DNA from: Treponema sp. | GTDB lineage: Bacteria; Spirochaetota; Spirochaetia; Treponematales; Treponemataceae | Assembly (NCBI GenBank): GCA_016282455.1 | Contig: JAEEKM010000354.1 | Span: 1-5,627, forward strand | DNA: 5,627 bases | Direction of reading: 5' to 3' | Shown here: positions 1-5,627 of the stretch, in pieces | How positions within the stretch are numbered: position 1 is the first letter of the stretch | Layout of the letters: each line of letters opens with the position of its first letter | Translations under genes and position numbers: made by a program | The notes under the pieces: generated by a model | Seen by the model: the letters and a program-made list of their open reading frames with translations, nothing else | Told to the model about the DNA's origin: nothing | Database searches by the model: none

Positions 1-209
1 ATTCTGTAGACGTGCGCATAGTTTCCAAAAACGGAATGACTGTTCGTGTAAGGGATAACTGCCGAGAGTTTGACCCCCGTCAGCGTCTGGAAGTCTTCTC
101 TCCAAAAGAACCGGAGAAAAACATCGGAATCAGAATCGTAGCAAGAAAGTGCATCTTCATGGACTACTACAACAACGCCGGAACAAACACCGTGATAATG
201 AAATTCTGA
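1..209 (+). CDS. HATPase_c / RsbW-like ATP-binding protein, C-terminal fragment
   Basis: The reading frame is open from the left edge (codons begin at position 3), so this is the 3' end of a longer gene; the GTG at 12 is not a credible start. The about 69 residues visible match the end of a GHKL ATPase fold. A G1-like box reads RDNCREFDP, with Cys where the classical DxG box has Gly, a variation I associate with RsbW/SpoIIAB-like small kinases. A G2-like segment KNIGIRIV follows, and the end GTNTVIMKF fits the last strand of the fold. The N box lies outside the window. Family members bind ATP and often act as anti-sigma or switch kinases; the partner here is unknown. No convincing terminator follows the stop. 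Family is fairly secure, exact role is not. Confidence 0.7.
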   Translation, partial: SVDVRIVSKNGMTVRVRDNCREFDPRQRLEVFSPKEPEKNIGIRIVARKCIFMDYYNNAGTNTVIMKF

Positions 210-277
210 ATAATAATCTCTTAAGGCGAGTTTTGTCATAGTAAAAATAAATGCTAAATAAATAAAGACATAAGTTT

Positions 278-512
278 TAGGGGAAAGTGCCGCGTAACGG
301 AGTGGCAGGAGAAGCCGGCGGTCTCTCTGTCGAAGTACAGCTAAATTATGAATGTGAACTGCCACGGAACCGGGGTTCCGATGTGAAAAAAATTCTGCAC
401 AAGTGAGCAAAGCGAACGCGGAAGCCTTTTTTCACATCGGGTTCCCGGTGGGAGTGGCAGTTTATATTTATAAAATTAGTATGCGCAGGGAGTGAAGTGG
501 CACTTTCCCCTA
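278..512. mobile_element. MITE-like non-coding palindromic element with TA-flanked terminal inverted repeats
   Basis: A 235-bp block is bounded by perfect inverted repeats: TAGGGGAAAGTGCC at 278-291 and its exact reverse complement at 499-512. Read as 12-bp repeats (GGGGAAAGTGCC) flanked by TA on both sides, this matches the TA target duplication known for IS630/Tc1-mariner transposons and their MITEs, although TA is self-complementary and could simply extend the repeat. Inside is a long nested hairpin (346-473) and a 10-bp direct repeat, GGAGTGGCAG, at 299-308 and 451-460. A further small hairpin, CTGT/ACAG, lies at 327-340. No open reading frame of note crosses the block, so any movement would need a transposase in trans. 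It fills most of the gap between the ATPase fragment and map. Alternatives are a REP/ERIC-like repeat or a structured RNA gene. Confidence 0.5.
346..473. repeat. Long two-part imperfect inverted repeat (cruciform / RNA hairpin)
   Basis: The outer stem pairs 346-365 with 454-473: 20 consecutive pairs when read as plus-strand RNA, including three G-U pairs. After a small purine internal loop (366-368 against 450-453), the inner stem pairs 369-391 with 427-449: 22 of 23 positions pair, with one T-T mismatch and two G-U pairs. It contains 13 perfect base pairs from 379-391 with 427-439. A further 6-bp helix, 393-398 with 418-423, closes a loop containing GAGCAAAGCGAACG. The A/T run at the inner stem is not at a 3' end, so this does not look like an intrinsic terminator. 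It forms the core of the MITE-like element. Confidence 0.75.
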
Positions 513-577
513 TTAACATTTACTTTTTTATTTATACCCAGATTACAGTTTACTAATGACACAGGAGCCTCCTTCAC

Positions 578-606
578 TTGTAACAAAAATACAAAATCGC
601 TATACT
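578..606 (+). promoter_or_regulatory. Sigma-70-type promoter for map
   Basis: TTGTAA at 578-583 (4/6 to the -35 consensus) and TATACT at 601-606 (5/6 to the -10 consensus) are separated by exactly 17 bp. Initiation near 613 would give a leader of about 48 nt before the map start. A small palindrome (AGGAG-C-CTCCT, 563-573) lies just upstream and could be an operator, but this is weak. The promoter lies about 65 bp beyond the right end of the MITE-like element. Confidence 0.6.
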
Positions 607-660
607 CTTCAGACGGTTATCAAAGGGTAACTTGTATTATATTCAGATGGAGCTTATAGA

Positions 661-1458
661 ATGATTCGCCTTAAGAATGATGATCAGATTGCAAAAATTA
701 GAAATAGCTGCCATGAGCTTGCCGACCTTTTTAACGAGATAATACCCAGGGTAAAGCCCGGAGTGAGCACAAAAGAGATTGACGACTGGTGCGTAGAGTT
801 TGTAAGAAAGCATGGTGGAAAACCCGCCTGGTATTCCGAAGGATTTCCCGGTTGTGCCTGCATCAGCATTAACAATCAGGTGATTCACGGAGTCCCTTCA
901 AAAAAGAGAATTGTTCAGGACGGAGACCTTGTTTCCCTTGATATCGGAATAAATCTTGACGGCTACATTTCTGACAGCTGCCACACAGTTATGGTAGGAA
1001 ACGTAACTGCTGCCCACAGAAAACTTGTCCGCGTAACAAGAGAATCCCTCGTTGCAGGTATTGCCGCTGCAGTTAAAGGAAACAGACTGTCTGACATTGC
1101 AAAGGCAGTAACAGAAGTCTGCCAGAATCAGAATGGTTACGGAGTAGTTTACGATTACTGCGGACATGGCGTGGGACTTGATGTTCATGAAGACCCCAGC
1201 GTGCCAAACAATTATCCTTTCCACGGAGCAAATCCACGTTTACAGAAGGGCATGGTAATTGCCATTGAACCCATGATTAACGAAGGAACTGCTGACGTTA
1301 TTACCGGTGATGAGGAAAGTGAATGGAATGTTCTTACTGCAGACGGAAAATGGAGCTGCCATGAGGAACATACCGTTGCCATTTTTGATGACCACACAGA
1401 AATCCTTACAGACTTAGACTACAATGGAAACTCCTGCCTTAAAGGAAGTAATTTTTAA
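661..1458 (+). CDS. map: Type I methionine aminopeptidase
   Basis: Removes the initiator methionine from nascent cytosolic proteins; a dinuclear metallohydrolase of the pita-bread fold. All five metal ligands are visible: D94 (in LDIG), D105 (in SDSC), H169 (in YCGHGVG), E203 (in IEPM) and E236 (in HEEHT). The catalytic-site histidines are also present, H76 (IHG) and H176 (VHED). The 265-residue length is that of the E. coli enzyme, with no N-terminal extension or zinc finger, so this is the short bacterial form. The ATG at 661 is supported by GGAG at 649-652, 8 nt upstream, and by the family N-terminus. It stands alone here, not beside secY/adk/infA as in many bacteria, and has its own promoter at 578-606. 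It ends about 40 bp before a bidirectional terminator. Identification is secure; whether it is the only copy cannot be told. Confidence 0.95.
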   Translation: MIRLKNDDQIAKIRNSCHELADLFNEIIPRVKPGVSTKEIDDWCVEFVRKHGGKPAWYSEGFPGCACISINNQVIHGVPSKKRIVQDGDLVSLDIGINLDGYISDSCHTVMVGNVTAAHRKLVRVTRESLVAGIAAAVKGNRLSDIAKAVTEVCQNQNGYGVVYDYCGHGVGLDVHEDPSVPNNYPFHGANPRLQKGMVIAIEPMINEGTADVITGDEESEWNVLTADGKWSCHEEHTVAIFDDHTEILTDLDYNGNSCLKGSNF

Positions 1459-1500
1459 GATTTAGTGTTACCGGTCCTGTCGGAACACAGTGAACGTAAA

Positions 1501-1553
1501 AAAAAGCGGTACTTTGAATCACCTTGCAAAGTGAAATCAAAGTACCGCTTTTT
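1501..1553. terminator. Bidirectional rho-independent terminator between convergent genes
   Basis: A 17-bp perfect stem pairs 1501-1517 with 1537-1553 (core AGCGGTACTTTGA). It is extended by 4 bp (1519-1522 with 1531-1534) after a small A bulge and closed by an 8-nt loop. An A-run precedes and a T-run follows the GC-rich part, so each strand shows stem plus U-tract. It lies 42 bp after the map stop and 17 bp beyond the stop of the minus-strand radical SAM gene, and should end both transcripts. Confidence 0.93.
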
Positions 1554-1570
1554 ATTTGTTTATAAAAAGT

Positions 1571-2764
1571 TTAGTAGCCCTTTACTTTTGCACCAAAGAG
1601 CATGTTCTGGTAGCAGCGTACACAACCAGGGAAGATGTGTCCGTCGCACTTAAGGATTTCTTCACGGAACTTGTTTGCCTTGTCTCCGTTGTAAATTTCC
1701 TTAAAGCTCTGCTGCTGAATATTTCCAAGCACGTATTCATTGTAGTCAGCACAGAAAGTAACGTCTCCGTTGTAACTCACGTTTGCCTGGCACCAGGGAA
1801 CAATACAGTTGTCACGCACATGGGTGTCCAGCTGGTGGTAGTACTCATGTGTCTTTTCCGGGTTCAGGGCAGGAACTGTGATTGAAAGATAACCGTAGTC
1901 AGTGTTGTGAATCTTCTGGAGAATTTCATGTGCCTTAACTCCGTCAACTCCTTCGTTGTAACCGGTGTTGTAGCCGTCGAGCATGTAAATGTCTGTGTCC
2001 AGGTGTTCTTTCATGTAAGCCTTGTGGGTGGCAAGAATCTGGTCGTTGGTGTAAGTACCCAGATTGTAAATGTGCCATACCAGGTTAAATTCTTTACAGG
2101 CTTCTGCAAGATCGGGAAGTGCTTCGTAGTTGAGTTTTGTAACTGTTGTTACAACGCCCATGACAGGAAGTTTTTTACCCTGCTTCTTCTTTTCACGGTT
2201 GATTGCCTCAAAGCCCTTCATTACTTTTTCATAACTTCCCTTACCGCGCATTGCGTCGTTTACATCCTGGAAAGCATCAAGACTTACGAAAACAGAATGC
2301 CATTCATCACGAACAATCTGTTCAGCATATTTTTCAAGAAGGGTTCCGTTTGTGTTTACAGAACAAACGCTTCCGTGGTCCTGAATGTATTTTACAAGTT
2401 CAGGAAGCTGGGGGTAAAGGAAGGGTTCTCCGCCCCAAAGGTAGTAAACGGGTTTTACACTTGAAAGTTCATCTACAAGTTTTTTGTAGCCTTCAAGAGG
2501 TACGATTGTCTTTGCGGCTTCTGCTCCCACTTCGCCCTTAAGAATTCCCTTGTCTCCACGCTGACCACACATAACACAACGAAGATTGCAAAGAGGTGTA
2601 AGTTTTAAGTAGATAAGGCTGAAGTTCTTCATGTGGTCATAGCCGTAGGTGTGTCTCTTCTTCATGCGGGTAAGTCCCATGCGTGCAAATCCACGACCCA
2701 TGAGGTAAGACAGCTTGAGTTTAATGCCCAAAAGTTTTGGAACAATAGATGCATTGTGTTTCAT
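1571..2764 (-). CDS. Radical SAM protein with short SPASM-like C-terminal domain
   Basis: A 397-residue radical SAM enzyme, expected to cleave S-adenosylmethionine reductively at a [4Fe-4S] cluster. The cluster motif CNLRCVMC gives C59, C63 and C66, and the SAM-binding GGEP is at 111-114. The C-terminal part has C320, C325, C338, C373, C381 and C384. C320 to C338 fits the SPASM CX(9-15)GX4C half, and the segment includes PWC and LGNI, but only one CX2C pair follows before the end, so it probably holds one auxiliary cluster rather than two. About 50 residues precede the core: a basic, amphipathic stretch with no clear signal peptide. The start at 2764 is supported by AAGGAG 7 nt upstream, favouring it over M45. 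It is second in a unit with the SDR, after a 33-bp gap. SPASM relatives modify peptides, enzymes or small molecules; the substrate is unknown and no precursor peptide is evident nearby. Confidence 0.88.
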   Translation of the reverse strand: MKHNASIVPKLLGIKLKLSYLMGRGFARMGLTRMKKRHTYGYDHMKNFSLIYLKLTPLCNLRCVMCGQRGDKGILKGEVGAEAAKTIVPLEGYKKLVDELSSVKPVYYLWGGEPFLYPQLPELVKYIQDHGSVCSVNTNGTLLEKYAEQIVRDEWHSVFVSLDAFQDVNDAMRGKGSYEKVMKGFEAINREKKKQGKKLPVMGVVTTVTKLNYEALPDLAEACKEFNLVWHIYNLGTYTNDQILATHKAYMKEHLDTDIYMLDGYNTGYNEGVDGVKAHEILQKIHNTDYGYLSITVPALNPEKTHEYYHQLDTHVRDNCIVPWCQANVSYNGDVTFCADYNEYVLGNIQQQSFKEIYNGDKANKFREEILKCDGHIFPGCVRCYQNMLFGAKVKGY

Positions 2765-2797
2765 ACAATAGCTCCTTAAAATAGCTTATGATAAAAA

Positions 2798-3598
2798 TTA
2801 TTTTTCTTTAGTCATGCTTCTCACGGATACTGCAAGTACCCAAGCAAGGAAGTTCCTTGGAAGAAGGTTTGAGAAGAAGGCTGCACACTTGTTGGTAAAA
2901 CCTGCGCGGACAAAACTTCTCTTTTTGAGCACGGATTTAACTGCGCATTCTGCAACTGCTCTTGCAGACATTCCGTTTCTGTAGGAGAATTTTTTGTATT
3001 TGTCGCTGGTGATTTTGCAGCTGTTGTCAAAGTTAGTTCTGATGTAGCCCGGCTGAACGCAGGTTACGTTTACGCCAAAAGGCTTAAGTTCCTGGCGCAG
3101 TGCAAGGGTATAGTTAAAGACGTAACTTTTTGTTGCGGCATAACTTGCAAAATATGCAGTAGGCTGGTTTCCTGCAATGGAACCAATGTTAAGAATTGAA
3201 CCGCTCTTTCTCTCTTTCATGTCTTTACCAAAGACGGCACAGAGCTGGGTAAGGGCAAGTACATTCAGGCGCAGCATGGGAAGGGCAGTGTCGCCGAGTT
3301 CCACACTTTCTCCAAAAAGACCGCATCCGGCATTGTTCACAAGAAGGTCAACTGTGAGTTCTTTTTCATCACAGAAAGACTTAAGCATGCGGGGAGCACT
3401 TACGTCTGACAAATCTGCAGGGCAGGTGAATACCTGTACCTGATATTTTTTTTCAAGATTTTCTTTGAGGGCGTCCAGTTTTTGCTGTGAACGGGCAACT
3501 ACAACCAGATTCCATCCCCGGGAGGCAAGAATGTCGGCAATTTCCGCACCCACTCCCTGTGAGGCACCTGTAACCAGTGCAAGTTTTTTTTCTTCCAT
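2798..3598 (-). CDS. Short-chain dehydrogenase/reductase, DltE-like (COG0300 type)
   Basis: A 266-residue Rossmann-fold oxidoreductase expected to use NAD(P)(H). Visible motifs in order: the nucleotide-binding TGASQGVG at 10-17, NNAG at 88-91, the catalytic N112, S140 and YAATK (Y153, K157), then PGYIRT at 183-188. R36 after the second strand (VVARS) suggests NADP(H), an inference. Length and C-terminus, including a hydrophobic segment near 245-258, resemble the DltE/YqjQ-like cytosolic SDRs whose substrates are mostly unassigned. The ATG at 3598 has no Shine-Dalgarno sequence; a -10 box ends 6 nt before it, so the message may be leaderless. No alternative ATG, GTG or TTG lies in frame just upstream, and starting later would cut into the Rossmann fold. 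It precedes the radical SAM gene by 33 bp with no terminator between, so the two are likely co-transcribed. Confidence 0.93.
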   Translation of the reverse strand: MEEKKLALVTGASQGVGAEIADILASRGWNLVVVARSQQKLDALKENLEKKYQVQVFTCPADLSDVSAPRMLKSFCDEKELTVDLLVNNAGCGLFGESVELGDTALPMLRLNVLALTQLCAVFGKDMKERKSGSILNIGSIAGNQPTAYFASYAATKSYVFNYTLALRQELKPFGVNVTCVQPGYIRTNFDNSCKITSDKYKKFSYRNGMSARAVAECAVKSVLKKRSFVRAGFTNKCAAFFSNLLPRNFLAWVLAVSVRSMTKEK

Positions 3599-3604
3599 TT
3601 GGAC

Positions 3605-3633
3605 AGTATAGCAGTTAAAGGGAACAGGGGCAA
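3605..3633 (-). promoter_or_regulatory. Promoter for the SDR-radical SAM unit, abutting the start codon
   Basis: On the minus strand TTGCCC (3633-3628, 4/6 to the -35 consensus) and TATACT (3610-3605, 5/6 to the -10 consensus) are spaced by 17 bp. Only 6 nt separate the -10 box from the SDR ATG at 3598, so initiation would be expected on or next to the A of the start codon. It is back to back with the plus-strand promoter about 60 bp away. Confidence 0.6.
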
Positions 3634-3694
3634 GTGTTTTGTTTTTATTACGGAATATTATAGAAGAAAAAACGCAAAAAATCAGGTGTTTTTC

Positions 3695-3723
3695 TTGCGG
3701 GTATTAGTTTCTTGTGGTAAAAT
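3695..3723 (+). promoter_or_regulatory. Promoter for the ABC importer operon
   Basis: TTGCGG at 3695-3700 and TAAAAT at 3718-3723 (5/6 to the -10 consensus) are separated by 17 bp. Initiation near 3730 gives a leader of about 28 nt containing the strong AAGGAG at 3747-3752. An imperfect inverted repeat, CGCAA at 3673-3677 with TTGCG at 3695-3699, overlaps the -35 box and could bind a regulator. Confidence 0.6.
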
Positions 3724-3757
3724 GGTTTAATTTTACTACAATTTGTAAGGAGCAAAA

Positions 3758-4990
3758 ATGAAAAAATCTTTAGTTTTGGCAGTAGCTGCAATGAGTCTTG
3801 CCACTCTGGCTTTTATCGGCTGCAGCAAAAAAACAGATGCCGGTGCAAAAAAAGCTTCCGGTGCTGCTTTCCATATCGGTGTGGTGACTGGAACAGTATC
3901 TCAGTCAGAAGATGACCTTCGTGGTGCAGAGGAACTCATTCACCGCTACGGTGCCGTAAAAGACGGCGGTATGATTCAGCACATCACTTACCCCGATGAC
4001 TTTATGTCCCAGCAGGAAACAACCATTTCACAGATTGTTGCCCTTGCAGACGACCCCCTCATGAAGGCAGTTATTGTTAACCAGGGTGTTCCTGGTACTG
4101 CAGAAGCCTTCCGCCGCATTAAGGAAAGCCATCCTGACATTCTCTGTTTTACAGGTGAACCTCACGAGGATCCTCTTGTAATCCAGAAATCGGCCGACCT
4201 TGCAGTAAGTGCCGACTTTATGAGCCGCGGTTACACAATTGTCTGGGCTGCAAAAGAAATGGGAGCAAAAACTTTCGTTCATATTTCTTTCCCCCGCCAC
4301 ATGTCTTATGAAACCCTTGGACTTCGCCGCAAGATTATGGAAGAAGCCTGTAAAGACCTTGGATTAACCTTTGTCTTTGAAACTGCTCCTGATCCAACAA
4401 GTGATGTTGGTGTTGCCGGTGCACAGCAGTTCATCCTTGAGAAAGTTCCCCAGTGGATTGAAAAATACGGAAAAGATACCGCTTTCTTCTGTACAAATGA
4501 TGCCCACACAGAACCACTTCTCAAACAGCTCGCTCAGTACGGCGGAATGTTTATTGAAGCAGATCTTCCTTCACCACTCATGGGTTACCCCGGAGCCTTC
4601 GGAATTGATCTTACCGAAGAAGCAGGTGACTTCCCCAAGATTCTTGCAAAAGTGGAAGAGTCTGTTGTTAAAAACGCAGGTGCCGGCCGCTTTGGAACCT
4701 GGGCATTCAGCTACGGTTTCTCTGTAAGTGCAGGTCTTGGTGAATTTGCAAAGAGAGTTATTGAAGGAAGTGCAAGTCTTTCTTCCTCTGCAGACCTCTT
4801 TAAAGCACTTGGTGAGTTTACTCCAAACGCAAACTGGAACGGTGGTTACTACATTGACCAGAGCACAGGAGTTCGTGCAAAGAATCAGATTCTCATTTAC
4901 ATGGACACCTACATTCTCGGACAGGGCTTCCTTAAGACAACTGAGCTTGAAGTTCCAGAGAAATATTTCAAGATTCGCTTTGAAAACTAA
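3758..4990 (+). CDS. Substrate-binding lipoprotein of an ABC importer (DUF3798 family)
   Basis: A 410-residue lipoprotein. The N-terminus has a KK-positive start, a hydrophobic core and a lipobox ending AFIGC, with C22 as the lipidated residue; Phe at -3 is unusual in proteobacteria but acceptable in the relaxed spirochaetal lipobox. A polar linker, about 23-37, is followed by one domain opening HIGVVTGTVSQSEDD, typical of a type 1 periplasmic-binding fold. I recall this as the DUF3798 family (PF12683), from sequence feel and not from a search. The start is fixed by AAGGAG 5 nt upstream. The next gene is an ABC ATPase of the sugar/nucleoside importer class, so this is inferred to be the extracytoplasmic binding component; the ligand is unknown. 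A strong terminator directly after it would let it be made in excess of the ATPase, as is common for binding proteins. Codon choice is host-like, with no ATA, CCG, GCG or ACG that I could find. Confidence 0.82.
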   Translation: MKKSLVLAVAAMSLATLAFIGCSKKTDAGAKKASGAAFHIGVVTGTVSQSEDDLRGAEELIHRYGAVKDGGMIQHITYPDDFMSQQETTISQIVALADDPLMKAVIVNQGVPGTAEAFRRIKESHPDILCFTGEPHEDPLVIQKSADLAVSADFMSRGYTIVWAAKEMGAKTFVHISFPRHMSYETLGLRRKIMEEACKDLGLTFVFETAPDPTSDVGVAGAQQFILEKVPQWIEKYGKDTAFFCTNDAHTEPLLKQLAQYGGMFIEADLPSPLMGYPGAFGIDLTEEAGDFPKILAKVEESVVKNAGAGRFGTWAFSYGFSVSAGLGEFAKRVIEGSASLSSSADLFKALGEFTPNANWNGGYYIDQSTGVRAKNQILIYMDTYILGQGFLKTTELEVPEKYFKIRFEN

Positions 4991-5004
4991 CTAATATTTT
5001 TTAC

Positions 5005-5047
5005 GGGAGTCTCATGAAAATTTTTTTGAGGCTCCCTTATTTTTTTT
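5005..5047 (+). terminator. Intercistronic rho-independent terminator after the binding-protein gene
   Basis: A 10-bp stem pairs 5005-5014 (GGGAGTCTCA) with 5027-5036, including one G-T wobble. The A/T loop may pair further, and the stem is followed by TTA and a run of T to 5047. It begins 15 bp after the lipoprotein stop and ends 33 bp before the ABC ATPase ATG, so it probably attenuates read-through into the rest of the operon rather than ending it completely. Confidence 0.85.
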
Positions 5048-5080
5048 ACACACATTTTTTTCTAGGTTTGATTTTTAATT

Positions 5081-5627
5081 ATGAATGATGATACACCTCT
5101 GTTACGCCTTAAGAGCGTGACTAAAGATTTTGCAGGTACTGTTGTCCTTGAGGACGTTTCTTTTGACCTGCACAAGGGAGAGATTTTAGGCCTCGTCGGA
5201 GAGAACGGCGCAGGCAAGACTACCCTCATGAGCATCCTCTTCGGTATGCCGGTCATCGCCGCGACGGGCGGCTATGGCGGCAGCATACAGATTGACGGGA
5301 GCGAGGTTCATTTTACCAGTCCCTTTGACGCACTCGATGCCGGCATCGGTATGGTGCATCAGGAGTTCTCCCTTATTCCCGGTTTTACGACGACCGAGAA
5401 CATCATGCTCAACCGGGAGCTCGCGAAGGATAACCCGATGGTATACCTGTTCGGCGAGCGTATGAGCATACTCGACCGCGCTGCGATGAAGAAAAGGGCC
5501 GGGGCCGCGATACAGCGGCTTGGCGTTGACATAGATCCGGACATGAAGGTGTCCGAAATGCCGGTGGGCCACAAGCAGTTCACCGAAATAGCCCGTGAGA
5601 TTGACCGCGATAACGTACGTCTGCTCG
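5081..5627 (+). CDS. ABC importer ATP-binding protein (sugar/nucleoside class), 5' part
   Basis: Open to the right edge; 182 codons are visible. The protein is the first nucleotide-binding domain of an importer ATPase of the RbsA/MglA/YufO kind, which usually carries two such domains in about 500 residues. Walker A is GENGAGKT at 40-47, the Q-loop glutamine is Q94 (in MVHQEF), and the signature region reads MPVGHKQFTEIA (160-171) instead of LSGGQ; Walker B lies beyond the edge. Pro at the second signature position is also known to me from YufO-like nucleoside importers. The ATG at 5081 is the only one available, as a TGA lies in frame at 5069. Its Shine-Dalgarno is poor (AGG about 14 nt away). 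GC and codon choice change sharply after codon 56: ATA, CCG, GCG, ACG and CGG appear only from there on. It should energise uptake with the upstream lipoprotein. Confidence 0.9.
   Translation, partial: MNDDTPLLRLKSVTKDFAGTVVLEDVSFDLHKGEILGLVGENGAGKTTLMSILFGMPVIAATGGYGGSIQIDGSEVHFTSPFDALDAGIGMVHQEFSLIPGFTTTENIMLNRELAKDNPMVYLFGERMSILDRAAMKKRAGAAIQRLGVDIDPDMKVSEMPVGHKQFTEIAREIDRDNVRLL

Noticed and set aside
12..14. GTG as start of the first gene
   Set aside because: The frame is open to the left edge and the protein begins in the middle of an ATPase fold, so the gene is truncated by the window.
278..512. Reading the repeats as a CRISPR array or an intrinsic terminator
   Set aside because: There are only two copies of a 10-mer with unequal context and no regular spacers; the hairpin does not end in a terminal U-tract and is too long.
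1465..1653. Small plus-strand open frame after map
   Set aside because: It runs through the terminator stem and into the radical SAM gene, and has no ribosome binding site.
1556..2541. Long plus-strand open frames opposite the radical SAM gene
   Set aside because: They are antisense shadows of 1571-2764; their translations have no recognisable motif, while the minus-strand frame carries CxxxCxxC and GGEP.
2698..2764. Alternative later start for the radical SAM protein at M45
   Set aside because: The upstream ATG at 2764 has a strong AAGGAG at the right distance, while I judged M45 on family length alone.
4371..4994. Second-frame open stretches inside the lipoprotein gene
   Set aside because: Low-complexity Ser/Leu-rich translations without start signals, overlapping a full-length lipoprotein with clear features.
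5062..5583. Minus-strand open frames opposite the ABC ATPase
   Set aside because: The plus strand encodes Walker A, Q-loop and signature region through the same bases; the minus frames come from its GC-rich codons.

Overview
The window looks like a piece of a spirochaete chromosome, most likely a host-associated Treponema. This is an inference from family content: a relaxed-lipobox substrate-binding lipoprotein that I place in the DUF3798 family, sitting before an ABC ATPase; an RsbW-like ATPase tail; and a codon style rich in CTT, TTT, GCA and ATT at moderate GC. No rRNA, tRNA or CRISPR array is visible, and no marker gene fixes the species.

Layout: (1) 1-209 is the 3' end of a small HATPase-type ATP-binding protein. 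(2) 210-660 has no gene. Its core, 278-512, is a non-coding element with perfect 14-bp terminal inverted repeats ending in TA and a large nested hairpin, resembling a MITE. A good promoter for the next gene follows at 578-606. I see nothing in 210-277 or 513-577 beyond AT-rich sequence and a small palindrome. (3) 661-1458 is type I methionine aminopeptidase (map), ending at a strong bidirectional terminator. (4) On the minus strand, 3598-1571, is a two-gene unit: a DltE-like short-chain dehydrogenase, then a radical SAM protein with a short SPASM-like C-terminus. Its promoter places transcription initiation almost exactly on the first ATG, so the dehydrogenase mRNA may be leaderless. (5) 3758 to the right edge is an ABC importer operon on the plus strand: an abundant-type lipoprotein binding component, an intercistronic terminator, then the 5' part of a sugar/nucleoside-type ABC ATPase cut by the window edge.

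The two most notable signals are the MITE-like element upstream of map, and an abrupt change in GC and codon choice inside the ABC ATPase just after its Walker A motif, which points to intragenic recombination or an assembly join. The functions of the SDR/radical SAM pair and the substrate of the importer cannot be read from the sequence. Nothing here proves a wholly new system.
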